Part shown: positions 46,025-57,023 of the stretch, piece by piece
Numbering within the stretch: position 1 is the first letter of the stretch
How the letters are laid out: the number at the start of each line of letters is the position of its first letter
DNA from: Henckelia pumila
Taxonomy: Eukaryota; Streptophyta; Magnoliopsida; Lamiales; Gesneriaceae
Direction: 5' to 3'
NCBI RefSeq assembly: GCF_033568475.1
Contig: NC_133120.1
Location: forward strand, 91,778,151-91,842,150
DNA length: 64,000 bases
The notes under the pieces: generated by a model
The model's database searches: none
Told to the model about the DNA's origin: nothing
Seen by the model: the letters and a program-made list of their open reading frames with translations, nothing else
Program-made: the position numbers and the translations under genes

Positions 46025-48878
46025 CTACCATGAACCCTCGGCACCGACAGTTGGATTCTGGAAAGCAGAGAAATTCCAATAAGTCTTCAACGAATATGGG
46101 GGAAAAGTTGTAACTCCTTCCTCTGTGATCTTTAATATCTGTGGAGTAATATCAATTGTCACTGAAAGTATAGTGGCTAAAATCTCGAACAACCAAAAAA
46201 GTGTAATCCATGCATTCCAATCCAGCAATAGTTAATGTGGGGATAGATTCAGCTATTTGGGACTGGATGACCATTATACATACAGTAAATAAAAGGACAA
46301 CAGGTATGCACAAAATAACCGACAACTCTTTCCATTGAAATGAAATTTGCTCAGAATATATAGATTAGCATACACATCAGGGCACTACAAAATATGGGTT
46401 CTTCTATGATCCACCGGGTGAATTTCACCCGGTGGATCTGGGCCATTCATTGGCCCGGCCCCACACACAGATTGTGTGGGGCCCGGGCCAATGAATGGTG
46501 GATGCTGCACCGGGTGAATGGCCCACAAAATATAGACCTCCAGTCCTCCACAAGTATTTATCATGCAAGATCCACATATGATTGCGCAAGTTAGACAAAC
46601 CATCTACAAAATTCTGATAAATAACACGATCTCGACAATAGTACTTGGTGCTTCATTTCAAGCAACAAGTACTAGCCCCCAGAAAGAAAAAAATAAAGGA
46701 AGGTCAAGACTTGAGAGAGTATCAAAATATATTAAATAACTAATTTAAGTAGTTTCTGGAATATTTCACGCCAGATAAATCGAACCTGAATCTTGTTAAC
46801 AGCTGATCGGTCACGATACAGTAGCACACGCATACATTTCTCCAGTAACTTTACGCCCTCTTCGAAAGTCAAATTCTCGTGCCATTCATCACGCAAAAGA
46901 GGGCGTGCTAGGTGATTACCAAATCCAGTAGCAACATGGTTGTCCTCATAATGTACACCTATCATACTGACCTGAATGCATTCAAAAGATAATGAACCTG
47001 TGTGCTCGACATGACAAAAAGAAAAACTACCGTTAAAAATATCAAAAAAAGAAAAACTACCGTTCCAAGATACTTCTGCCCGTTTTTAACACCGCCAAGC
47101 ACAAGCGAATTCCACAATGGATTGAACTTATTACGGCGATTGTACATAACTCTGGTTAGATAATTATGCACCTCTTTAGGGCCCAAGGAGTTCCCATCAT
47201 CCCACATGTTATCATACAAGCTGCATTTGCAGATCAAGCAAAAGAAAGAGTTAATTAATGTACCTTAACACACTAATAATTGTCTTGGAAAAAATCAGCC
47301 ACGTGAAATATCATACAGACTTACATAAGCTCGTCAAGATAGCGCATTATCTCCTGAAAATCGCTGATCTCACCACTAGCTCCTATAATAGAATGTTTCC
47401 CAACTGGCTTCAATCGCTCCACGCCTTTGTACCGGAGTGTAGATCCGTAGGAACCTATTGATGAAGGTGTTAGGAGCCTAGCATAACTAAATCATAATAG
47501 AAATGAATACGAGGCATCAATGTGTTAAAAAATCATGCATTCAACAAACTAGCGAAGCTATTTCGAGATCAAAAGGCAATGTCCCCATGAAATCAGTACA
47601 TAGTGAACACAGCATTTGCAACTAATACTAGTACTAAGAAGTCCATTAGTAATAAATGGCAACTGTCTGAGATCAAAATTTTCAGACACAACGGTGTCCC
47701 AGTCAATCAATCCTCACCACCAGGTTAAAGAGAAGTAGCAATCATGCAGAAAACAAATATTAATAACAAATAATAATCCATGCTCATACATTTACAAACA
47801 ATGCATACCCTTCAACAACAGCTAGCAAGAAAAAATGTCAGTCGCTCAGTCTTAAATCTCGTGTAGGAACACTGCAACCCAAAATGAGGACAGTGGTGAA
47901 AAATTGCAACAGTATTAGTTTTCAGAGCAAATATGCAACAGGAGTTCGAATGTTCAATGCAACAGATGGCAGACCTAAAAGAAATACTCAAAGAAGGATA
48001 GAACTAGGTTACATGTCAAGTATACATCTACAAAGATACTTGATTGAAGGCTTGAGCCATTGCTCATTTTGACATCCAACATTTAAACCTTAGGCATCTC
48101 TCATTCAAGTATTAGAACCCTAGTAAATACTGTAGGGAAGAATTTTAGCTTGGAAATCTCTACAAAAAAAGGCAGACGTAGGTAAAATTAGCACCAAGCT
48201 TCACCTAGTAACTCATTAACTACTGCCTACTGGACACATATTTTTTAGATGTTGATAGAATATAAGAAAAGATGCAGATTCAGGATCCAACCTCCCATGT
48301 CAGCGGCCAAAAGAATACCATCTTTGTACTTGAGACCAACCACTGAAGTCCCCGTCACATATGGATACCTACGCCAAAAAACCCGATTTAGACACATATA
48401 TGTGAAAACCGATCACTCTTATTTTATCGTTTACAGTAAAAAAAAATTTAGTAAACAATTAATTTCTGAGCTAAATTCGAGCATATAACTCTATACTCTG
48501 GGCCTCTAGCAGCAGAGAGCTAGGATTCCATTTGCTTTTCAAAAGACCTTATCTTGCTATCATTGTATCATCCATAAAATATTAAAGACAACAGACAAGA
48601 AAATTTTATACTATATAGTTCAAATTCAAAAACCAAAGAACTAAGATAATAAGAAACTTAATGAATTCCAGAAATTTTTTTACCAAGAACCTTGGGAAAA
48701 CGAAGTTAAAAACGATAAAAGTTCGACCAAACAGCACTGGCAGCCAAAACCCTAGATTCTTAACCATTAATCAAAATGAACGGATCACAGGCTCAAAAGT
48801 AAATCCGATGTATGAAAAGATGCAGAAATCATACAGTGTTCTCTGAGAATCACTTTCTGAACCGACCAAACTGTTCAT
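46025..48878 (-). CDS. PBG1: 20S proteasome subunit beta type-7 (PBG1, PSMB4/Pre4 orthologue), 236 aa
   Basis: Six exons: 48835-48878, 48292-48368, 47325-47454, 47061-47220, 46786-46971, 46025-46138 (711 nt). A structural, non-proteolytic beta subunit of the 20S core in nucleus and cytosol. Diagnostic segments: YPYVTGTSVV, ADMGGSYGSTLRYKGVERLK, IIGASGEISDFQEIMRYLDE, DNMWDDGNSLGPKEVHNYL, NHLARPLLRDEWHEN, RVLLYRDRSAVNK and the C-terminal NPTVGAEGSW. The N-terminus MNSLVGSESDSQRTL matches the SQRT-YPYVTG pattern of plant orthologues, which fixes the start at 48878. A short 5' UTR exon ending at GTGAGT (near 48999) seems to be joined to CAG|TTGG near 48903. That leader exon contains an ATG that is not the coding start. 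Intron 5 contains strong foldbacks, and the exon 4 donor is duplicated. Confidence 0.95.
46405..46515. repeat. Two stacked hairpins in intron 5 of PBG1 (foldback or MITE)
   Basis: The first hairpin has 15-bp perfect arms GATCCACCGGGTGAA at 46408-46422 and 46424-46438 with a 1-nt centre. The second has arms of about 24 bp, 46443-46466 and 46474-46498, with one bulge. The motif CACCGGGTGAAT recurs at 46509-46520. GC content is far above the surrounding intron. No target duplication found. Confidence 0.7.
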
Positions 48879-50524
48879 TGCTGGGGCTGAATCGACCAAC
48901 TGAAATCATTAAACCCCAAAAAAGAAATCTTTACACGAAATGCAAAATCGCATAAACCGAATTGAACTCATTAATACGGAATACAAAACGAACTCACATG
49001 GGTTGCCATGATTTGCGCTGCGATCTTGATGCAATGAACGGAATACAGTATAAAAATGTCGAATTTTAGCTTAGGTTTGTTTATCGCAGTCGATCCTTAC
49101 TTGAACATCGGGTTTCCCTTCACACAAGAAAACGTTATTGGGCCTCTTTTGGATTTAGGGCTGATTGAACACTTTGGACTGGACCCATTTGGTTGTTATC
49201 CGATTCTAGTTCTATTTTCAATATTACCCACGGGGTTCAGAAAGATATCCCATTGGATTTAGGGCTATTGAAGACTGAGATATAAACCGATGATTGTATA
49301 TTGGGCCCGATCCATAAGATTTGAGCCCAACACTTGTCATTAGCGTGAGAAGTATCGTTATATATATATGTTAACAAAATAGGAGATTAATAATGCAAAT
49401 TCGAAATAATTAATAATGATAATGGAAAAATATCACATAACGTAAAATGTTTGAAAATGACCAATTTCAAATAAATAATCATTGTGTAATTGGGTATGTA
49501 AGGTTGTGTTTAACTTATACGATATCGAAAATGCGTACGTGTATTGACCGTATTTCTTTGAAAAAACATTAACCTAGAAACATGCCTTTATTACAAGGAA
49601 TAAATTAACAAGAGAGGTACAACTATGCTATCATTAGGTGTGTAATTGTATTCATCCTTTCAAAGCTCGTAACTAACTTTTAATTAAGTTGACCAATTTT
49701 CCAGCTATGAGTTGCGTATTATATATATTATATCACATACATTCTGATTCGTTCACATTCGAATATATATATAAATTTTAAAAAAACACCATGTTTATAT
49801 ATCATTTGATAAATAATATTATATGGGATGAATTATTTATGGATTTTAGTATTTTATTTATTATACTGAGCCTACTATACTATTTGTTTGATTTAAAATG
49901 TGAATAAATATTGGAGCATGAATATATTAATTACTCCATAACGTGTAAGATATCCTCCATAAATATTAAATTATTTGAAAGTTTCTGCCCAAGCAAGTCG
50001 TCTCGAAGCTTCTAGCTGTGTACGTATTTACTGCACATTCGGCTGAATTTCCAGGTCTCGTATGTTAATGTTTACATTTATTTTATATACTCAATTGAAA
50101 TTCGAACTTCTAGATAATTAATTAAAAGGCTAGCAGATTTTTGTGTACGAATAAAAAACGACAAGTTACGCAAAAGTAAAAATGTACAAAAAAAAAAGGA
50201 AATTTAATTTAAATGAAAGTATGCAGTGTTTTCTAATTATGTAGATCTAAAACCCCAAAAAAATATTTTTATTAAAAAGTATGCGACTGTGGGGACTAGG
50301 GAGATGGTCAAAATTATCAGGCATTTAGTTATGTACTATGGTATGTATTAGGTTGAAATCTACCATTTTAAATATATACGAGCCATTAATATCATAATAA
50401 ATTTTTTCCACGCGATTACGAAAAGAAATAAATTGATCGGGCTATACCAAGTCAACACGTTGATCTTGATTAATCTTAAATCTAGAGCAATAAAATATCG
50501 AACTGGGAAATTTGATGATTAATA
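48879..50524. other. PBG1 upstream region and AT-rich spacer
   Basis: The first 150 bases hold the PBG1 leader and its short intron. 49060-49320 is a less AT-rich stretch with several TTGGGCC/GGGCCC-type motifs (49138, 49302), like the TGGGCC elements of plant housekeeping promoters. The rest shows no gene. Confidence 0.5.
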
Positions 50525-50985
50525 GTTGAGCCTAGGGTGACAACCGTACTGTACCGTATCGAAAATGCATATCGTATACCGTATCGAAAATTACGATATA
50601 AAAAATTAAATTTTATATCGATACCGTATCGAAAATTTTGGTATATCGATTTTCGATATACCGAAAATTTTGGTATCTATAACTAGTATATCGATTATAT
50701 CGAAATTTTACGGTATACCGAGATTTCAGTACATATCATATTATACCGAAAAACAACCTTATATTTTTTAAATTTTACAAATTTATTGTTTAAAAATATT
50801 ATATTTAAATTTTTATATAATTTTTCGGTATATCGGTATATCGGTATATATCGAAATTTTCAAATTTCTTACTGTTATCATACCGAAATCTTCGATATAC
50901 CAGAAATTCGATAAATTCGATATTTTTTCGGTACGATAATCTTGGTATACCGAAAATTAGATATTTTTTACACCCTAGTTGAGCC
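50525..50985. mobile_element. hAT-type MITE, 445 bp, perfect 8-bp target-site duplication
   Basis: Element at 50533-50977. Termini TAGGGTG...CACCCTA, flanked by GTTGAGCC at 50525-50532 and 50978-50985. The body is packed with CGATAT/ATATCG and GGTATACC-like motifs in both orientations, so the whole element can fold back. No coding capacity. Confidence 0.88.
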
Positions 50986-52814
50986 GTAATCCCTATATAT
51001 TGACCAATGACCATTCATCCGTCGATATATGTGTGTGTATGCAAACTTTTCATGTCTAATGTTTTAAATTAATATATTTTTCTTTAATTTTCTTTTTAAA
51101 TTTCTAATATTGTATGTATATCGTATAAGATGTGAACTGATCAGAATTCAGATGGATCAAATCGACCGAGTTAATTTAAAATTATTATTCAATATGTTCA
51201 ACTCTTATATTTTGATTTTATTAAACTAATAGATTGTGAAATATTCATATATTTTTTTAATGAGAAATGAAGATGGATTATTAAAGAAAAAAGTATGCCG
51301 ATAGAGTTTTAATGGGTTGATTGAGTCATAAAAAGTTGTTATTATATGCATAATAATATTTTATGGTTTCTTTTCTGAGGTGAAAATAGATAATTATAAT
51401 TAGATCTCAAATCGGAAGCTTAATTCAGATATGTACAGGTCAGCGATGATATTTTATTATTTTTGGGGTTATAAAAGATCTAGATTGCATATTTTTTATG
51501 TCCTTATCTCATCATTATTAAAAATGTGTGATATTTTAACGGGAAAAAAAGACATACAAAAACGTATGTTCTAATCCACGGAAGGTGGCTATTGAAGTTT
51601 GAACAAGTGAATAACATTTAAAAAAAGGGTCAAACAAGGTGTCATTTCTTGTATCAAACGTACATGACAAGTTTTACTTGTTTTCATTATTGTATTATAC
51701 TTATATAATCTAAATCTAAACATATTAAAAGAGCACGAATAAAAGGGAAAAAATGTGTTCGTTTTCTCACTGTCTCGGGTGAATTTTTTTTTTTTTTTTT
51801 AAGTATATTTTGGAATTACAATCTTGATCTATTTTCTGAGTTTTAAAATAAAATGCGTAAATTGTCTTTGAACTCTAGAGAAAATATATTTAACTTATTT
51901 TAATGTGTAATGCTGTTTACTTGGTTGTAATTTACGTGCCTTCATTTTATCTTAATATCTTAATTTCCTCAAACAAAATTAACCCCTGCAGCTGCTTTAA
52001 AATATACGGATTTTTAAAATTTCTAATAATTGGGATTTTTTTTATTTTTTGGCTTTTCGTTTTAAAAAATTAAACACGTGCTGAACATGCGAATCAGTGT
52101 GTGCAAGTTGTTCTCAATATACAGAACAAAACAATAGGGTAGATAAATCAACACTCCATTTATTTATCATTGATAATAACTTCCTTTCAAAAAAAATCAT
52201 TGATAATAATTTTGACCATGAAATAATTTCTTCGGTCGTGGTGTTTTTTTGAAACTACGATCCGATCCCCCTCGTTGCAAAAAATGCAGCGCACTACAAA
52301 GTTCAAACATGCAACATAATTATGATGATAACTCCGATTCGGTTTAGACGTGTATTTTAAATTTATTTTTGATGTTTTATGAGTTGAAAAAACTTAATTT
52401 TTATGTTAATTTGGACGAGAATTTTGCATAATCGTTTTGAAATACTATTTTTCAAAAATATCTTTAATATATTTTTAAAAAACAATTGACTCATTTTTGT
52501 GCTCAACAACCTTTAACAATGAGAATTCTCTTCCCAAAACTCGCATATTTCATGGTTTCATGGAATATGCGAGCTCAGGGGGCCACCTATTTGTTTACGT
52601 ACATATGGTTTATTTTATTTTATTTTTAAAAAAAAAATCACTGTCACGTTTCAAATGTAAAGTTCATTCAGTCATTCTCATTTTTATCTAATTTTTTTTA
52701 TACCAGTAGTTGTACTATCATAGTTTTGTTTAATGTATTAAATCGATTTTTAAAAAAAATAAATAATTAATTTGATATATAAACTGATGATGGTTTATCA
52801 AACCGGGGCCCGAT
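50986..52814. other. AT-rich spacer, no gene seen
   Basis: Strongly AT-rich with homopolymer runs (about 20 T near 51786). TCATTGATAATAA recurs at 52168 and 52198. No exon, RNA gene or element with clear ends. Confidence 0.55.
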
Positions 52815-53306
52815 TGTCAGGGTAGTTAAGTGGACCTGACGTGATGGTTGGGCTAATAGGTGTAAAATGTGATTTGTCCCTCTGGGATCAGGATGATCTG
52901 CACACAAGGGAAAGGAATGAAAGCACGTTAGTGGGGCGCCAGAAGGTTTTCTGACGGGGCCACTCCGATGCTTAAGTCAGACTTAGAAATAGAGTGGACT
53001 TTTAGGAAAAAATGAGTATAGTGCTTTGGAATTTTAGATGAACATACCTCTACAAATGTCTGTGGCCAGGTATTTATAGGCCTTGAAGTGAGAGAGTCAC
53101 TCCGCATTTCCAGGGTAGTGGCCACGACCTGGATCGTGGGTGCAGGAGTTACCCACGTTTACCTGTGACGCACGATGGAGCCGGAAGGCTCGGGATTATG
53201 GCAATCGTGGGGATCATGCCCTTGAGATATGGGCTTTGTCTAAGTCATGAAGATCTGATCTCCCGAAATCCTGAAGCTCCTAGCCTGCTTTAATACAGCC
53301 CTGACA
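52815..53306 (-). mobile_element. Possible solitary LTR or LTR fragment, minus orientation
   Basis: A GC-rich block (about 50% by eye) in AT-rich spacer. The ends read TGTCAGGG...CCCTGACA. On the minus strand a TATA box (CTATAAATACC, near 53076) is followed by CTTAAGCATCGGAGTGGCC, a phrase I associate with Tat/Ogre-type gypsy LTRs. No coding part and no convincing 5-bp target duplication, so this is an old fossil or fragment. Confidence 0.4.
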
Positions 53307-54130
53307 CCCCTGGCCTTTCATGACCCTGCCACCCCTGGCTTACTAGAATATCATAAACTATTAGTTAAATTTCTAATTGGTACACAAATTTTTATTAATG
53401 ATTTAGTTGGCATATCTCCATCGGATTCCGATCAATTTGTGTAAAAACAACACTATAATTAGATTATACGTAATAAGTGCAAGAAGAAATAATTACATAA
53501 AAGATAACCTTCTATATATAAATATCAGTAGATTTAAAATATTCAACTACAATTAAAAGCAAGAAATAAATCGTTCCCTTTGAAAAGCGGATAAGAACGT
53601 CAACGCCGAGCCGCTTATCCTGTATATAATAATATATATATCACCACAAAAAAATACGTTCAAAATCGGACATACACGTAGCCCCAAATCCTACGCGGAT
53701 ACTTGGTCACAAATTCGTAATATTATAATAATAAATAATTTCCATATGATATAATATATGATTCGTGGTAAAAACAAATTTAACCTCGAGAGATTTACGG
53801 TGCCACGCAACCCAAAGGAGGATTGGATAAGGACGCTTTTTCACCCACACACTTGTATATATTCCCCCCCAACCAACCCTTTACATTCTCCATACACAAA
53901 CACAAGCCTTCTATTTAATTCTACTTTTCCTTTTTTTCCCTCTTTCAATTCAATTATTAACGCGCAGACGCCATTATTTTTTTGTTGTTCTTGTTCATAT
54001 ATTTAATCTAACCTATATAAATCATTGAAGAATCTTGATATTTCTTTCAACTACGCTCTGTTAGTTCTTGAGATTTTGGGATTTGTGAATATTGGGATCA
54101 TCTTCTTTCTGGTGTTCGAGAAATAATTTA
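53307..54130. other. Upstream region of the J8 gene
   Basis: AT-rich spacer to about 53750, then a pyrimidine-rich leader (53860-54000) of the type seen in plant 5' UTRs. TATAT near 53856-53862 may be the TATA element. No separate gene. Confidence 0.5.
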
Positions 54131-55290
54131 ATGGCCGCTACTGTGGGTTGTGGTTCTACTTCTAATTCGTGGGGTCAATTGAAGGATTCTAATTCATCGC
54201 TGAGAAATTTGAGGAATAGTAATAAGAATAATCACAAGAAAAAATCCCGGGTTTCGTGCGTTTATTCCTCGCCTGCTGTCGGCGATCCGTACAAGACGCT
54301 GCGAATCGACCCCGGCGCTTCTGAATCGGAGGTTAAGAAGGCATTCAGGCGCCTCGCTCTTCAGGTGATTCGTTTGATCTTTTGACTTTGACTCCACATA
54401 AAAATGGCTTATGTTTTTTTTTTGGCTTACTGAAGATTCGGTTTTTGGGAGAAGATCTGTAGATGCTAATGCATTTTTTGATAGAAGTCAAGAATTGGGA
54501 ATTAAATTAGTGATTTTTTGAAAGGATTATCTTTTACAGCTTTGTTTGTTTTGGTTATTATTATTAAAATTAAATGCACTGATGACAGTAATGCTTTTAT
54601 TGGTGGAAAGCAAATTAAGTGAACTGAAATCTTTTTGTTCCAATTTACCTTTCAATTATCCGAAACAAAAATGGATTTCCATTTGCTAATATTCTAATCC
54701 ACTGGTGTTTTATATGATTGCAGTATCATCCCGATGTTTGCCGAGAAAACAACGCCGGAGTCCAGTTTCACCAGATTAACGAGGCATATGATGTCAGTAT
54801 TTTATCATCATCCAATAATGCCCTTTTTTATTTTTGTTATTTTTAGCTCACTTTTCATGGATTAGTATATATTTTAAACTATATATCAAAATACTAATGT
54901 GCGCATCTCGTGAGGCTAAATGGTATCAAAATAAATTAAAGTTTTGACCCGACGTGTGACATGACTTGAGTGGACCCTTCTTTTGTACAAATGATTGATT
55001 TCGATGGCATTTTGCTAGTGATATGATGTGATGTGTTTTCTTATTATTATTACAAGGAAATAATTGATCATAAGAAACGAAAATACAAAAACTGTGGCTG
55101 ACCCATTGATTAATGTTGTATTATGAAACAGGCTGTGATGAGAAATTTGAGAGAGCCAGAGGTGGAGACGTACGATTTGGAGGTGGACGAGGGGATGGTG
55201 GATCAAGAATGGGATCTGTGGGAAGAGTGGATGGGATGGGAAGGAGCTGGGATTCGGGACTATTCATCCCACATCAATCCTTACATCTGA
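54131..55290 (+). CDS. J8: Chloroplast DnaJ-type co-chaperone, J8-like, 153 aa
   Basis: Three exons: 54131-54364, 54724-54792, 55132-55290 (462 nt). Residues 1-45 are Ser/Asn/Lys-rich, few acids, like a plastid transit peptide ending near RVSCVYSS. The J domain (about 52-105) has [20 protein letters not shown], the HPD tripeptide at 80-82 that triggers Hsp70 ATPase, and INEAYD. The C-terminus [15 protein letters not shown] and NPY is the signature of the J8 class (Arabidopsis At1g80920), which works with stromal Hsp70 and affects Calvin-cycle enzyme stability. There is no G/F or zinc-finger region, so it is a type III J protein. The first in-frame ATG (MAATVG) gives a length close to J8 (about 163). 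Confidence 0.92.
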
Positions 55291-57023
55291 TTGCATCGTA
55301 TAAACAATTAAACATCGCGTAAATGTTCTGACTGAGAAATCAAATCCTACAGCCCACATCTTTGCAGTATTCTGAGCAAGGGAAGATGGTTGAGGTGTTT
55401 GTACAGAATTAATGTTCAGATTTATTTTCATTTTATATGCACATATTTTGGTTCTGTTTTGTGGATTTAAGTTCGTGTTGTTTGACTTTGATCTGTTCAA
55501 TTTATGATTATTATCGGAATTTCTCAACTTTCACATAAATCGTGAACCTATACTAATAGTATATATAGTATATCTGGGATAATTGCATCCACATCTCCTG
55601 TGAAATGTTTAAAAAGTATAAAAACACTATGTGTAAAATTAATAGCATGTTAGATCCTATGTTTTAAAAAAAATTAGCATAAAAACCCCTCTGAGAAGTG
55701 ATAAATGTGATCGAGTTTGTATAACATAGGTGTGAAATGTGCTATATTTTAAAAAACTGAGGGATACATTAGTCTATTAATATTTTTTAGAAGGTTTTAT
55801 GATTTTTAGACTTTTCAAGATTAATGCAATTAGTCCGGTATATCTTTTATCAATTAAATTGATAAAAACAAGATGTAAACTTGTGCTAAGATAGAACTGG
55901 CGATCAGATATGATGACCCAAAACAGTTTACTCAATTTTGATTGGCGGCAACAAACCAAAATTAAAGCAGCAGTGGAGTGGAACCTCGGCCTAATATATT
56001 ATAATTATAATTATAATAATTAGTGAGATATTAGAGAAGGAAAAATTAAGGCTTTTACCTAAACCTTGTCTGTCGTTGACGTTTTAGCTTGAATTCAAAA
56101 TTGCACTCATAAAGACTATGCATCTGTGAGCCTTTGTACGCAGATTCATTACTTGGGGGAGGTAATGCGACATTTTAATTTGGTCCAGAGACAATAATTT
56201 TCAACGTATGAAGAAGTATTTTTTAATATTAAAAATATTTCTTTTTCATTGTAAATTATAAATTGGATAGTTTAACAAATAAGTTTCATCCTCGTGCCCA
56301 CATACTCCTCGCTTTATTATTTTATTTTCCCTTTTTGTTTTGAGGCCAAACCAAATCAACTTTCATTTATGATTTAACCAAAGTAGTTACTGCAATGACG
56401 TAAAATATTAGAAGTAAAACCACAAGCATCATAAAGGTCAAAGGACACAATGGCAATCATAAGAATCGATCGCTCGAGTAGTGTATGAACGTCGTAAAGG
56501 ACTAGCTTACTCTGTTGCGTTTTTGGATGCAAAAAACATGAATCGTAACGGTGTATTAGTCTTTTTTTTTTTTTTTTTGTATCGTATGGATATCCATGAT
56601 TACTTGTATTTTATATTTAGTTTTAAAATCTCTGGCCTCATACGAAAATTTTAAAATTGCATCACCATAAAAGTTTGTTTTAGAAACAAAGAAAAATAAA
56701 GAAACTATATGGGTATTTGAACCATATATGAAGCCAGACGGAGTAAAATTGAATTTTTAATATTTTTGTGTCACAAATTAGGGGTAAAAAAAATTTATGG
56801 ACCATGGGCTACCACAATACGGGTAAGGCGTATGGACGATGGGCTTCTTTTTTACTTCAAAAGCTCTAGTGTTATGGACCAGATATTAAAATTTTAACTG
56901 GGTTGGGCTTCCATTATATTGTATTTTGGGCCGTTTGTCCCCAGCGGACAAGCTTCCTCATGGCGGGAGATTTCAGCAAGCAAAGCTAAGTGCAAATCCA
57001 AATAACGATGAGTTTCAAAGAAC
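55291..57023. other. Spacer between J8 and the PPR gene
   Basis: J8 3' UTR, then AT-rich sequence. 55580-55760 has repeat-like blocks (AGATCCTATGTTTT and ATAACATAGGTGTG) of uncertain type. A run of about 17 T lies near 56562. A GGGTTGGGCTTCC/GGGCCG motif area near 56900-56940 lies just before the PPR start. No gene supported. Confidence 0.5.
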
